Shown in pieces: positions 24,781 to 33,889 of a stretch of 64,000 nt of DNA. Made by a program: the position numbers and the translations under genes. Position 1 is the first letter of the stretch; each line of letters starts with the position of its first letter. This DNA comes from Belnapia moabensis DSM 16746 (GTDB taxonomy: Bacteria; Pseudomonadota; Alphaproteobacteria; Acetobacterales; Acetobacteraceae): NCBI RefSeq assembly GCF_000745835.1, contig NZ_JQKB01000016.1:1-64000 (forward strand), in the 5' to 3' direction. The notes under the pieces were generated by a model, which was given only the letters and a program-made list of their open reading frames with translations, did no database searches and was not told where the DNA came from.

Positions 24781-26403
24781 CTAAAGCCAGAGGAAGGCGC
24801 TGGAGTCCAGATCGGCGAGGTTCACGCCGGTCAGGACCATCTTCATGTCGGCCGTGCCGTCGCCGCCGAGATCGATGGACAGGACCTTGGTCGTGTCGTC
24901 GAACCGGGCCTGCGTCGACCCGCTTGCAGTCATTGCGGCGGAGCCAAGGAAGGAGAAGGCGCCCGTCAGCATTCCGGTGAAGACCAGCAGATCGTTCGCC
25001 GGGTTGAAGTCCGTGATCGTGTCGCCGGCTATGATTGGCGAGTCGTTGACCGCGCCGAAGGTGAAGCGGTCCACCCCGGCACCGCCCGTCAACACATCAT
25101 TGCCAAGTCCGCCGCTGATCTGATCGCCGCCACCGCCGCCGACCAGCGTATCGTTTCCGTCGCCGCCCGTGATCCGGGTGGAGACGGAGCCGGTGACTGT
25201 GATGGCGTCGGCACCGCTGCCGCCGGTGATGACCTCGGTATTGGTGACGGTGACCGTATTGGCGCCGTTGGCGAGCACCAAGCGGTCCGTCCCTGCGCCA
25301 AGATCGATGCTGGATCCCGAGATTGCAGCATTGAAGCTAATAATGTCGGCGCCTGTGCCGCCTGTGATGGTCTCGGCGCCGGAGACGGTGAGGGTGTTGG
25401 CGCCGCTGGCCAGGGTGAGGGTGTCGGTGCCGGCGCCGAGGCTGATGGTGGCGCCGGAGATGGCGGCGCCGAGGGTGACGTCGTCGTCGCCGGTGCCGCC
25501 GGTGACGGTCTCGACGCCGGTGACGGTGACGGTGTTGGCGCCGTGGGCGAGGGTGAGGCTGTCGGCGCCGGCGCCGAGGCTGACGGTGGCGCCGGAGATG
25601 GCGGCGGCGAAGGTGATGGCGTCGGCGCCGGTGCCGCCTGTGACGGTCTCGACGTTGCCGAGGGTGAGGGCGTTGGCGCCGCTGGCGAGGATGAGGCTGT
25701 CGGCGCCGGCGCCGAGGTTGATGCTGCCGCTGGTCTGGGCGTCGGTCAGGGTGACGTCGTCGTCGCCGGCGCCGCCGGTGACGGCCTCGACGGCGCCGAT
25801 GCGCAGGGTGTTGCCGCCATCGGCCAGGGTGAGGCTGTCGGTGCCGGCGCCGAGCCTGACGGTGGTGCCGGAGACGGCGGCGGAGAGGGTGATGGTGTCG
25901 GCGGCGGAGCCGCCGGTGATGGTCTCGATGTCGGCGCCGAGGGTGAGGGTGTTGGCGCCGGCGCCGGAGAGGACGAGGCTGTCGGTGCCGCTGCCGAGGG
26001 TGATGGTGGCGCCGGAGACGGCGGCGCCGAGGGTGACGGCATCGGCGCCTGTGCCGCCTGTGATGGTCTCGGCGCCGGAGACGGTGAGGGTGTTGGCGCC
26101 GCTGGCCAGGGTGAGGGTGTCGGTGCCGGCGCCGAGGCTGATGGTGGCGCCGGAGATGGCGGCGCCGAGGGTGACGTCGTCGTCGCCGGTGCCGCCAATG
26201 ATGGTCTCTACATTGGATACGGTCAGCGTATAGCCACCGTTACCTAGGGTCAGCCGGTCCGCGCCGGCGCCAAGATTGACCGTGCCTCCGGAAATCGCGC
26301 CGGTCACCGTGACGATGTCATTGCCAGTTCCACCCGTCAGGCTGTCGAAGCTGCTGAGGGTGATGATATTGGCGGAGTCTCCAAGCGTGACCGTGCCGGA
26401 CAT
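24781..26403 (-). CDS. RTX-type secreted repeat protein (Ser/Thr-rich 46-aa repeats)
   Basis: 540 residues from ATG 26403 (CAGGAA upstream). Residues about 22-400 are eight tandem units of 46-48 residues on the plan TGGTGxDxVTLGAAISGAT-SLGAGxDxLTLASGANTLTVSGxETI. Next come four calcium-binding nonapeptides (GGDGNDTLV, GGGGGDQIS, GGLGNDVLT, GGAGVDRFT) and a C-terminal region ending DLDSSAFLWL, typical of type I secretion signals. There is no N-terminal signal peptide and almost no Lys. Predicted cell-surface or released beta-roll protein. Genes for its ABC/HlyD exporter are not in the window. Upstream on the same strand lie the TPR-glycosyltransferase genes. Confidence 0.85.
   Translation of the reverse strand: MSGTVTLGDSANIITLSSFDSLTGGTGNDIVTVTGAISGGTVNLGAGADRLTLGNGGYTLTVSNVETIIGGTGDDDVTLGAAISGATISLGAGTDTLTLASGANTLTVSGAETITGGTGADAVTLGAAVSGATITLGSGTDSLVLSGAGANTLTLGADIETITGGSAADTITLSAAVSGTTVRLGAGTDSLTLADGGNTLRIGAVEAVTGGAGDDDVTLTDAQTSGSINLGAGADSLILASGANALTLGNVETVTGGTGADAITFAAAISGATVSLGAGADSLTLAHGANTVTVTGVETVTGGTGDDDVTLGAAISGATISLGAGTDTLTLASGANTLTVSGAETITGGTGADIISFNAAISGSSIDLGAGTDRLVLANGANTVTVTNTEVITGGSGADAITVTGSVSTRITGGDGNDTLVGGGGGDQISGGLGNDVLTGGAGVDRFTFGAVNDSPIIAGDTITDFNPANDLLVFTGMLTGAFSFLGSAAMTASGSTQARFDDTTKVLSIDLGGDGTADMKMVLTGVNLADLDSSAFLWL
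25346..26196 (-). repeat. exact 155-bp direct duplication inside the RTX gene
   Basis: Bases 25346-25500 and 26042-26196 are identical by eye over 155 bp, 696 bp apart, giving two identical 46-residue repeat units (units 2 and 7) separated by four diverged ones. The offset equals 232 codons, so the frame is kept. This points to recent gene conversion or unequal exchange among repeats; the intervening array is also very GC-rich and low in complexity. Confidence 0.85.
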
Positions 26404-26504
26404 GGGCTGATTCCTGCGTTCTGATTGCAGAGATCGGCATCTTGCCGACGGCGAGACCCTTTGGGCCGATGCAGCGGTATAATGGGCTACTGGTAACTTT
26501 CCGC

Positions 26505-27932
26505 TTAACGTCCGGGGAGCCGTTCGGCGATTTCTGCGACTACGCTTGCCCAATTACCCGGAGCGGGCTGACGCCAGAGCCGCAGGCTTTCGTACCAGGC
26601 GCAGCTTTCGCCTTGCTGACCCCAGCGCCAATCCGGCGCGAAGGGCAGCAGCAACCAGCACGGCAACCCAAGCGCGCCGGCAAGATGGGCCACCGCGGTA
26701 TCGACGGCGACCAGCATGTCGAGCTGCGCCAGGGCCGCCGTCGTCTCTGCGAAATCGGTCAGAGTAGGTGCGAGGTCGACCAACCGACTGCCGAAGCCTG
26801 TCGAAGTGATATCTGCGGCACGAGGCCCGACCTGCAGCGACACCCACCGCAGATCGTCCCGCTTCAGCAGCGGCGCCAGCAGGCCGAGCGGGACAGAGCG
26901 ATTTCGGTCATTCGAGTGGCATGGATTGCCGGCCCAGACCAAGCCGATCAGGGGGGCCTCGCCCTGCAGCCTTGTGGCCCAGCGCGCCGCTCGTTCAGGT
27001 TCCGCGAAAAGGTATTGCTGAGCGGGAGAGGGCGTCGGGTCGTCAAGCAGGTGCGGCATGCTCAGCAGCGGCGCATGGGCTGCATGGGGCGGCAGCGAGG
27101 TGCCAGTAGGCAATACGAGATCAGCGCCGGGCAAATTGTGCAGCAATGGAAGGAGAGGCCGCTGGACTTCCAGCACCAGTCGGCCGACGCGCCTGCGCGC
27201 AGCTTGAATATAGCGCAGGAATTGGATCGTATCGCCCAGGCCTTGTTCCCAATGCAGCAGCAGCGTGCCGTCCATCGGGTCGCCGTCCCAGACCGGGCTG
27301 TCGAAACGCCGACGTGGAGAGAGGAAGCCAGGCGCCCGCCAACGCCATTCATGTTCGCTCCAACCCGCTGCCCAGCGGCCCATCAGCATCAGCAGCAGCG
27401 AGCGGTTGTAACGAAGATTGGCATGATCCGGTGCGAGCGCGATGGCATGGTCCAGCAGCGGCAGCGCCGCGTCGAGCCGGCCGGCGGCTTGCAGGGTGGT
27501 GCCGAGGTTGTTCAGGGTTTCCACCGCATAGGGTTTTACGGCCAATGCCTCGCGATAGGCGGCTTCGGCACCGGCCAGGTCGCCGCGGGCTTGGCAGGCG
27601 CGGCCGAGGCCGTGCCAGCGCTCCCAGCCCGGGCGCAGGGCAGCGGCCCGGTGGAGATGCAGGAAGGCCTCGTCCACCTCACCCTGATCGAGCAGCAGCC
27701 GGCCCAGATTCCAGCTGGCATCGGCATGCTCCGGAACGGCGGCGATGGCCTGGCGGTAGCGGCGCAGCGCTGCCGCCTGCGCCCCCTGTTGACGGAGCAG
27801 CACGCCGGCATTGTTCGCCGCATCGGCTGCACCAGGATCCTGCGCCAGAACCCGGTCGTAGAGGGAGAGCGCATCGGCCGCGCGCCCGGCGGCGGCGAGG
27901 CGATGCGCCTCCGCCAGCAGTGGCCCGGTCAT
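26505..27932 (-). CDS. TPR-repeat glycosyltransferase-like protein
   Basis: 475 residues from ATG 27932, which overlaps the upstream double-methyltransferase stop by 4 nt. Residues 1-190 hold about five TPR units (ADAANNAGVLLRQQGAQAAA, NLGTTLQAAGRLDAALPLL). Residues about 210-475 form a GT-B domain like heptosyltransferase family 9: LLHWEQGLGDTIQFLRYI, GLVWAGNPCHSNDRNRS, VAVDTAVAHLAGALG. It is paralogous to the 532-aa gene two places upstream. Such fusions glycosylate proteins or surface glycans; the acceptor is unknown but the RTX protein is the neighbour 101 nt downstream. Confidence 0.87.
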   Translation of the reverse strand: MTGPLLAEAHRLAAAGRAADALSLYDRVLAQDPGAADAANNAGVLLRQQGAQAAALRRYRQAIAAVPEHADASWNLGRLLLDQGEVDEAFLHLHRAAALRPGWERWHGLGRACQARGDLAGAEAAYREALAVKPYAVETLNNLGTTLQAAGRLDAALPLLDHAIALAPDHANLRYNRSLLLMLMGRWAAGWSEHEWRWRAPGFLSPRRRFDSPVWDGDPMDGTLLLHWEQGLGDTIQFLRYIQAARRRVGRLVLEVQRPLLPLLHNLPGADLVLPTGTSLPPHAAHAPLLSMPHLLDDPTPSPAQQYLFAEPERAARWATRLQGEAPLIGLVWAGNPCHSNDRNRSVPLGLLAPLLKRDDLRWVSLQVGPRAADITSTGFGSRLVDLAPTLTDFAETTAALAQLDMLVAVDTAVAHLAGALGLPCWLLLPFAPDWRWGQQGESCAWYESLRLWRQPAPGNWASVVAEIAERLPGR

Positions 27933-29386
27933 GCTGCGACGGGACGCAGATCGACCTGCCAATCCGCCGAGCGGACCGGCGGCAGGCCGTTCACGGTGAA
28001 GCCGGGCGGCGCCGCCAGCAGGTTCACCGCGACGATGTTGCGGAAGAACTCCACCGGTCTGCCGTAGAAATTGCCCGTCTGCACATAGGGCACAACATGC
28101 CAGTAGGGCGCATAGCCGAGCGCGGCCACCTCCTCGAGCAGCGCTGGCACGCCCTCCTTCAGCTCGGCTTCAAGATAAAGCAGCGGGCGATGACGAGCGA
28201 TGGTCTCACGGGCGCCGCGCAGCACATGCGCCTCCATCCCCTCCACATCAGCCTTGATGAGGCGGCAAGCGGGAAGATTGAGGCCATCCACCGTCATCAC
28301 CGGAACCAGCACGCCGCGGGCCGCATCCGCTGCATCATCGCGCCGGTTGGGGTCGAGCGCCACGCTGCCGAAGCTGTGACGTGCGTTCGGGTCCATCCGT
28401 GGCACCTCGATGGTGCCAAGCGCTTCGCCCACCGCGGCGTTCCAGCATTCAAGCTGGTCGAGCTCGTTGAGCGCCGCATTGGCGACGAGGTTGCGATAGA
28501 CATGCGGCTGCGGCTCGAAGGCATGCACCCAGCCGCGCGGGCCGACCTGCCGCGCCATGGCAACGGAGAGGCTGCCGATATTGGCGCCGGCATCCACCGC
28601 CACATCGCCCGGCCGCAACAGGCGGGCGAAGAGCGCCACCTCATGCTCGGCATACTCACCATAGGTGTCGAGCAGCCGGCCGACATTGGTGTCCTGGCTG
28701 TTGAACAGCATCAACCCCTGGCGGCAGGATTTCAGCCGAGTGCGGCCGATGGGCGGGATCAGGCTGCGGTCGGCCGCACCATGCAACATCGGCGCTGGCA
28801 TGGCCTCCGACCGGCGGCGCAGTACCAACTCGATCGCGCATTCGGCGACCGGGCCCATGGTCTGGTCGCCAGGCACATCCGGGCGGAAGAAGTCACGCAC
28901 CACCTGGATGCGCTCCAGTTCCACCAGCCCGCCGACTTCACGGACGAGATCGACGATGTTCACCGATTTCGGCGCCCAACTCTCGGCCTTGAAGGTGGTG
29001 AAGCTCCATTTGTGGTCGGCATTGGCACGGCTCGGCCAGTGGCCGCGCTCGTACATGTCCTCGTCGGGGATGGTGATGACGAGATGGCCGCCCGGCTTCG
29101 TCACCCGGATCCAATGGCCGAGCGCAACCCGCGGATCGACCATATGCTCCAGGCAGTGGCTGGCATGGACCAGGTCGAAGCTGGCATCGGCGAGGCCCGC
29201 CAGGTACTGCGCGTCCCCATCCGGCATGTCCCATTCGCGGACGCTCTTCAGCAGCGGGAAGGCGCCGATATGGCGCGAGAGCCCGTCCGGCCCGGCGCCG
29301 ATATCGAGAGCGTCGCCGACTATGTAGCGGATGAGGAACGCAGCATCGGCGATGCGACGCTTGGCCGCCTTGGATTGCTCATGCAT
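27929..29386 (-). CDS. fused SAM methyltransferase and FkbM methyltransferase
   Basis: 485 residues from ATG 29386, 4 nt after the preceding stop. Residues about 20-190 are a class I methyltransferase with DALDIGAGPDGLSRHIG, LVHASHCLEHMVDPRVALG and TKPGGHLVITIPDEDM. Residues about 255-470 are an FkbM domain with AVDAGANIGSLSVAMARQVG, HAFEPQPHVYRNLVANAALN and LIKADVEGMEAHVLRGA. FkbM enzymes O-methylate sugars or polyketides. Two methyltransferases in one chain, between two TPR-glycosyltransferases, suggest successive methylation of a glycan. Confidence 0.9.
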   Translation of the reverse strand: MHEQSKAAKRRIADAAFLIRYIVGDALDIGAGPDGLSRHIGAFPLLKSVREWDMPDGDAQYLAGLADASFDLVHASHCLEHMVDPRVALGHWIRVTKPGGHLVITIPDEDMYERGHWPSRANADHKWSFTTFKAESWAPKSVNIVDLVREVGGLVELERIQVVRDFFRPDVPGDQTMGPVAECAIELVLRRRSEAMPAPMLHGAADRSLIPPIGRTRLKSCRQGLMLFNSQDTNVGRLLDTYGEYAEHEVALFARLLRPGDVAVDAGANIGSLSVAMARQVGPRGWVHAFEPQPHVYRNLVANAALNELDQLECWNAAVGEALGTIEVPRMDPNARHSFGSVALDPNRRDDAADAARGVLVPVMTVDGLNLPACRLIKADVEGMEAHVLRGARETIARHRPLLYLEAELKEGVPALLEEVAALGYAPYWHVVPYVQTGNFYGRPVEFFRNIVAVNLLAAPPGFTVNGLPPVRSADWQVDLRPVAA

Positions 29387-29390
29387 GGGG

Positions 29391-30989
29391 CTACTCCGCG
29401 GCCAGGGCCGGAAAGGGGGCGAGTTGGGCGAGATCGGCGGCAAGGGCCGAAAGCGGGGCCGACCAGTCGCCCGGCCGCGCCTGGCGCAGCAGGCGGCCGG
29501 AGGGGTACCAAGGCGTGTCTTCCCAGCCGAGCATCCAGCGCCAGTCCGGCGCGAAGGGCAGCAGCAGGCGGAAGGGCCGGCCGAGCGCGCCAGCGAGATG
29601 CACGACCGAAGTATCGACCGAGACCAGGAGGTCGAGCCGCGCCAGCGCCGCCGCCGTCTCGCCGAAATCGGTCAGCTGGGGGGAAAGGTCCTCGATCTGC
29701 GGCTCGAGGCCGAGCCTGGCGATATCCGCTGCCCTCGGCCTGGCCTGAAGCCCGTAGAAGCGCAGCCCCGGCATGGCCAGCAACGGGGCGAGGGCGGCCA
29801 GGCCGATCGAGCGGTTGGCGTCGTTCTTATGCGTCGGCCGCCCGGCCCAGACGAGGCCGATCCGCGGCGGGCCGCCATCGCTTGGCAACCGCCCGCTCCA
29901 GCGCGCCAAGGCCTCGACGGGCGGGGCGAGATAGGGTGAGGGGAGTACCGTCTCCGGCAGGGTGGCGAAGGCGCGAGGCAGGCTGAGCAGCGGGCAATGC
30001 AGGTCGAAGCCCGGCAGCGGCGTGCCGGCGGCGATGACCTCCACTGGCAGGCCGGCGGCCAGGGGCAGCAGCGGCGCGGGCAGTTCCAGCAGCACATGGG
30101 AGCCGCGGGCGGCGACCAGCGGCAGGTAGCGCAGCATCATGATGCTGTCGCCGAAGCCCTGCTCGGCATGCAACAGCAGGGTGCGGCCCTCGATCGCCTC
30201 GCCGCCCCAAAGAGGCTGGGTGAAGCCGCGCGGCCGGGCAGGGAAGCCGGGAACGCGCCAGCGCCATTCCGCCCCGTCCCAGCCCGATGCCCAGTCGCCG
30301 GACAGCAGGTCGGTGACGGCGAGGTTCCATCGCGTCTCAGCATGGTCCGGGGCGATGGCCAGGGCAGCGCGATAGGCCGCCCGCGCCTCATCCAGGCGGT
30401 TCTGCCCACGGAGCGCCCAGCCAAGGTTGGAATGCGCCAGGGCATGGTGCGGGTCGAGCGAGAGGGCGTGGCGCAGCGCCGCCTCGGCCTCCTCCGCCTG
30501 ATTGAGCATGAGCAGAGCGGTGGCGAGGCTGTGCCAGGCCTCCGGTTGATCCGGCGCCAGGCCGGTGGCGCGGCGCAAGGGCGCCAGCGCCGCCTCGGCC
30601 TGGCCGCGATGCTGCAGGGCAAGACCGAGATTGGCCCAGCCGACCCACCAGCCCGGTGCGGCATCGGTGGCCGCGGCGAATTCCGCCTCGGCTTCCGCGG
30701 CCAGCCCGCGGTCCAGCAGGACGCCGCCAATGCCGGTGCGAACGGGAGCGAGGCCGGGGGCGAGGACGCGAGCACGGCAAAGGGCGGCCATCGCCTCGCC
30801 CGGCCGACCGAGGGCTTGGAGGGCAAGGCCGGCGCCGGCCCAGGCTGCGGCATCTTCCGGCACGAGGGCCGTAGCGTGATCGAAAAGGGAGAGTGCCCGG
30901 CGATGATCCCCGGCGGCCGCGCAGCGGCTGGCCATGGCGATCAGCCCGGCGGGATCCCGCGCGGGCACCGGCGGCAATGGCTTTTCCAT
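29391..30989 (-). CDS. TPR-repeat glycosyltransferase-like protein, first gene of operon
   Basis: 532 residues. N-terminal 240 residues carry six or more TPR units (WANLGLALQHRGQAEAALAP, AHSNLGWALRGQNRLDEARA). The C-terminal GT-B domain has LLLHAEQGFGDSIMMLRYL, GLVWAGRPTHKNDANRSIG and VSVDTSVVHLAGALGRPFRL, parallel to the 475-aa paralogue. First of three genes with 4-nt spacing or overlap, so stoichiometric expression is likely. Start at ATG 30989; no clear promoter seen in the 125-nt upstream gap. Confidence 0.87.
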   Translation of the reverse strand: MEKPLPPVPARDPAGLIAMASRCAAAGDHRRALSLFDHATALVPEDAAAWAGAGLALQALGRPGEAMAALCRARVLAPGLAPVRTGIGGVLLDRGLAAEAEAEFAAATDAAPGWWVGWANLGLALQHRGQAEAALAPLRRATGLAPDQPEAWHSLATALLMLNQAEEAEAALRHALSLDPHHALAHSNLGWALRGQNRLDEARAAYRAALAIAPDHAETRWNLAVTDLLSGDWASGWDGAEWRWRVPGFPARPRGFTQPLWGGEAIEGRTLLLHAEQGFGDSIMMLRYLPLVAARGSHVLLELPAPLLPLAAGLPVEVIAAGTPLPGFDLHCPLLSLPRAFATLPETVLPSPYLAPPVEALARWSGRLPSDGGPPRIGLVWAGRPTHKNDANRSIGLAALAPLLAMPGLRFYGLQARPRAADIARLGLEPQIEDLSPQLTDFGETAAALARLDLLVSVDTSVVHLAGALGRPFRLLLPFAPDWRWMLGWEDTPWYPSGRLLRQARPGDWSAPLSALAADLAQLAPFPALAAE

Positions 30990-31114
30990 ATCCGCTCCTG
31001 CGCCGGCGCGCCGGGGAGCGGTATGCCCCAGGATCGTGCCGGACCGTATCCGGCTGCGACCCTAGGGTACCGAAAGCTTAGGAAGCGTTAAGCCGTTCCT
31101 TGGGCGTTCCCGCC

Positions 31115-31408
31115 TCAGCGGATGTAGAAGCCGAAGCCGGGCGGGGGCGGCGGAGGGGCGTAGTAGCGCGGCGGCGGCGCGTAATAGACGGGCGGCGGCG
31201 GCCGATAATAGACCGGCGGCGGAGGCGGCGCGTAATAGCGCGGAGGCGGCGGGCCCCAGTAGCGTGGCGGCGGCGGGCGATAATGGCCATAACCATGGCC
31301 ATGCGGGCGGCCATACCAGTAAGGTTGCGCCTCGCCCGGCGAGGGTGCGAGCGCCAGTCCGGCGACGAGACCGGCCAGGGCGAGAATGGTCAGTCGAAGG
31401 GCGCGCAT
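31115..31408 (-). CDS. secreted Pro/Tyr-rich small protein
   Basis: 97 residues from ATG 31408, with an excellent SD AAGGAGGATC. Signal peptide MRALRLTILALAGLVAGLAL, cleavage near EAQ. The mature part is repetitive: YRPPPPRYWGPPPPRYYA-type units with Pro, Tyr and Gly, ending GFGFYIR. Similar short exported PY-rich proteins occur widely in alphaproteobacteria without known function; an envelope or cell-wall-interacting role is only a guess. Confidence 0.78.
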   Translation of the reverse strand: MRALRLTILALAGLVAGLALAPSPGEAQPYWYGRPHGHGYGHYRPPPPRYWGPPPPRYYAPPPPPVYYRPPPPVYYAPPPRYYAPPPPPPGFGFYIR

Positions 31409-31496
31409 CGCAGCCGATCCTCCTTGCATGCAGGGAGAATAGCGCCCCGCTTGCGGCGGAAACGCGGCAACTGCGCGGTACCACCGGGGCCGCGGA

Positions 31497-32834
31497 TCAC
31501 TCCGCCGCGAAGACCCGGTCGAATATGGTGCGCACATGGGCGAAGTCGCGCGTCGGGTCCATGGCCGCGTCCAGCTCCGCCCCGTCCATCACCGCCGCGA
31601 CGCCTGGCTCGGCGAGCAGGTTGTCGCGGAACCGTCGGAAGTCCGGCCGGCCGAGCGCCCGCCAAGTGGCCATGGCGGCGGCCTGGACGGCAGAATAGGC
31701 GGCCTCGCGGCTCATCCCCGCCTGGGTCAGCGCCAGCAGTACCTTCTGCGAATGGACGACGCCGCCGAGGCTCTCCAGGTTCTCCGTCATCCGCTCGGGA
31801 TAGACGGTCAGCTTCTCCATCATGCCCGTCAGCCGGACGAGGGCGAAGTCGAGGCCGATGGTGGCATCCGGGGCGATCACCCGCTCGACGCTGGAATGGC
31901 TGATGTCCCGCTCATGCCAGAGGGCGACATTCTCCATCGCCGGGACGACATGGCTGCGAACCAGCCGGGCGAGGCCGGTCAGGTTCTCCGACAGCACCGG
32001 GTTCCGCTTGTGCGGCATGGCGGAGGAGCCCTTCTGCCCGGCATGGAAGAACTCCTCGGCCTCGCGCACCTCGCTGCGCTGGAGGTGGCGCACCTCGGTC
32101 GCCAGCCGCTCGATCGAGGAGGCGACGACGCCGAGGGCCGCGAAGAAGGCGGCATGCCGGTCGCGGGGGATGACCTGGGTGGAGACCGGCTCCACCGCGA
32201 GGCCGAGCTTCCCGGCGACATAGGCCTCGACCCGGGGATCGACGCTCGCGAAGGTGCCGACCGGGCCGCTGATGGCGCAGGTGGCGATCTCCGCGCGGGC
32301 GGAGACCAGCCGGTCACGGTTGCGGCGGAACTCGGCGTAATACCCGGCCAGCTTCAGCCCGAAGGTGGTCGGCTCGGCATGGATGCCGTGGCTGCGGCCG
32401 ATGGTGGGAGTGAATTGGTGCTCGAAGGCACGCGCCTTCAGCGCCGCCAGCAGCGCGTCGAGATCGGCGATCAGCAGGTCTGCCGCCCGGGTCATCTGAA
32501 CGGCGAGGCAGGTGTCCAGCACGTCGGAACTGGTCATGCCCTGGTGCATGAAGCGCGCCTCCGGCCCGATTCCCTCGCCCATCCAGGTGAGGAAGGCGAT
32601 GACGTCATGGCGGGTGACACGCTCGATGGCGTCGATCGCCTCCACCTCGGCCGGGCCGATCGAGGCGGCGCGGGGCGCGCCCTTCTCGCGGATGACCCGG
32701 GCGGCCTCCTCCGGGATGGTGCCAAGCTGGGCCATGGCCTCGGCAGCCAGCGCCTCGATCTCGAACCAGATGCGGAAGCGCTCTTCCGGCGACCAGATCG
32801 CGGCCATCTGCGGGCGGGTATAGCGGGGGACCAT
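31497..32834 (-). CDS. purB: adenylosuccinate lyase
   Basis: 445 residues from ATG 32834 ([20 protein letters not shown]). Catalyses two fumarate-releasing steps in purine synthesis (SAICAR to AICAR, adenylosuccinate to AMP). Signature [15 protein letters not shown] holds the mobile catalytic Ser loop; [13 protein letters not shown] and the general-acid His in [10 protein letters not shown] are present. Length matches the short bacterial PurB class. purE and purK lie 28 kb away in a separate operon. Confidence 0.97.
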   Translation of the reverse strand: MVPRYTRPQMAAIWSPEERFRIWFEIEALAAEAMAQLGTIPEEAARVIREKGAPRAASIGPAEVEAIDAIERVTRHDVIAFLTWMGEGIGPEARFMHQGMTSSDVLDTCLAVQMTRAADLLIADLDALLAALKARAFEHQFTPTIGRSHGIHAEPTTFGLKLAGYYAEFRRNRDRLVSARAEIATCAISGPVGTFASVDPRVEAYVAGKLGLAVEPVSTQVIPRDRHAAFFAALGVVASSIERLATEVRHLQRSEVREAEEFFHAGQKGSSAMPHKRNPVLSENLTGLARLVRSHVVPAMENVALWHERDISHSSVERVIAPDATIGLDFALVRLTGMMEKLTVYPERMTENLESLGGVVHSQKVLLALTQAGMSREAAYSAVQAAAMATWRALGRPDFRRFRDNLLAEPGVAAVMDGAELDAAMDPTRDFAHVRTIFDRVFAAE

Positions 32835-32978
32835 CCGGGCCTCGGGCGTCAGGAGTGGGGAGGGGGGTTTGAACCGCACGGAGGCGGATGGCAAGACCGA
32901 CAGCTTGTTGCTGATTGGGCTTGCACAAAGATTGCTTGATATTTATCTGCGGCCGGCTTCCACAAGGAACCTTCTTCC

Positions 32979-33746
32979 ATGCCCGAATGGCTCGTCCCGC
33001 TCGCCCAGGTGCTGTTCATCGACCTCGTCCTGGCTGGCGACAATGCCATCGTCGTCGGCATGGCCGCGGCCGGGTTGCCGGCGGAGCAGCGGCGGAAGGC
33101 AATTCTCTGGGGCATCGCCGCGGCGACGGTGATGCGCATCGGCTTCGCCGCCATCACCGCACAACTTCTTGCCATCGTTGGCATTACCCTGGCGGGCGGC
33201 GTGCTGCTGCTCTGGGTCTGCTGGAAGATGTTCCGCGAACTCCGCTCGCATCACGAGGTCCCGTCCGAGGCGGCGCTCGCCGAGGCCGAGGTCACGGCGC
33301 CGCCGAACAAGACGCTCGGGCAGGCCATCCTCCAGATCCTGATCGCCGATGTGTCGATGAGCCTCGACAACGTCCTCGCCGTGGCCGGGGCGGCCAAGGA
33401 GCACACCTGGGTGCTCGTTTTCGGCCTCGCCATCTCGGTGGTGCTGATGGGGGTGGCGGCGACGCTCATCGCGAACCTGCTGAACAAGCACCGCTGGATT
33501 GCCTGGGTGGGTCTCGCCGTCATCCTTTACGTGGCGGTGGACATGATCTGGGAAGGGACGCATCAGGTCGCCGGTCAGGTGCCCGGGGCCTATGCCTACC
33601 TGCTGCTGCCGCTCGGCTATCTCGCCTTGCCGCATGTCTTCCCGGCTTGGATCTGGGCGGCGGCGACGGCGCTGCAGGTCATCGTGGTCGCCGCCCTGGC
33701 AACGGCGACGGTGACGTTGCTGCGCCGGGCCGCCGACCGGGATTGA
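32979..33746 (+). CDS. TerC-family integral membrane protein (first of tandem pair)
   Basis: 255 residues, seven or more helices. The two TerC acidic motifs are LVLAGDNAIVVGMA (about 16-29) and IADVSMSLDNVLAVAG (about 122-137), thought to line a metal-ion path. YjbE/TerC proteins export Mn2+ in several bacteria. SD AAGGAA lies before ATG 32979. The 144-nt upstream region has no mn-riboswitch that I can recognise. C-terminal 40 residues add an extra hydrophobic pair absent from the second copy. Confidence 0.92.
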   Translation: MPEWLVPLAQVLFIDLVLAGDNAIVVGMAAAGLPAEQRRKAILWGIAAATVMRIGFAAITAQLLAIVGITLAGGVLLLWVCWKMFRELRSHHEVPSEAALAEAEVTAPPNKTLGQAILQILIADVSMSLDNVLAVAGAAKEHTWVLVFGLAISVVLMGVAATLIANLLNKHRWIAWVGLAVILYVAVDMIWEGTHQVAGQVPGAYAYLLLPLGYLALPHVFPAWIWAAATALQVIVVAALATATVTLLRRAADRD

Positions 33747-33775
33747 TGAAAAATTGGCAATGTAATGAGCTACTT

Positions 33776-33800
33776 GGCGCCCGGTCGTATGCCGGGCGCC
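33776..33800 (+). terminator. hairpin between the two TerC genes
   Basis: Perfect 9-bp stem GGCGCCCGG / CCGGGCGCC with a 7-nt loop, 29 nt after the first TerC stop. No T tract follows, so termination may be partial and allow some transcription into the second gene. Confidence 0.5.
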
Positions 33801-33889
33801 GACTTCACAGGCTGGAATCGCTCCCCTAGGGTGCGCCGCGCCGGAAGCCCGGCCGTTGTCGCCATCGTCACCCGGCCGGAGCCCGCCGC

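Noticed and set aside
25346-26196. CRISPR-like regularity
   Set aside because: Repeats are contiguous, about 138-144 bp, in frame and lack unique spacers of 30-40 bp.
25169-26247. Two repetitive plus-strand frames (PVPPVT- and GAGAEADGGAGDGG-type)
   Set aside because: Complement of the RTX repeats; the periodicity is that of the minus-strand gene.
27146-29986. 946-codon plus-strand open frame
   Set aside because: Antisense to the TPR-methyltransferase operon; no domain, no SD, biased composition.
32835-32978. yybP-ykoY manganese riboswitch before the first TerC gene
   Set aside because: The conserved loop sequences were not found; no convincing pairing seen.
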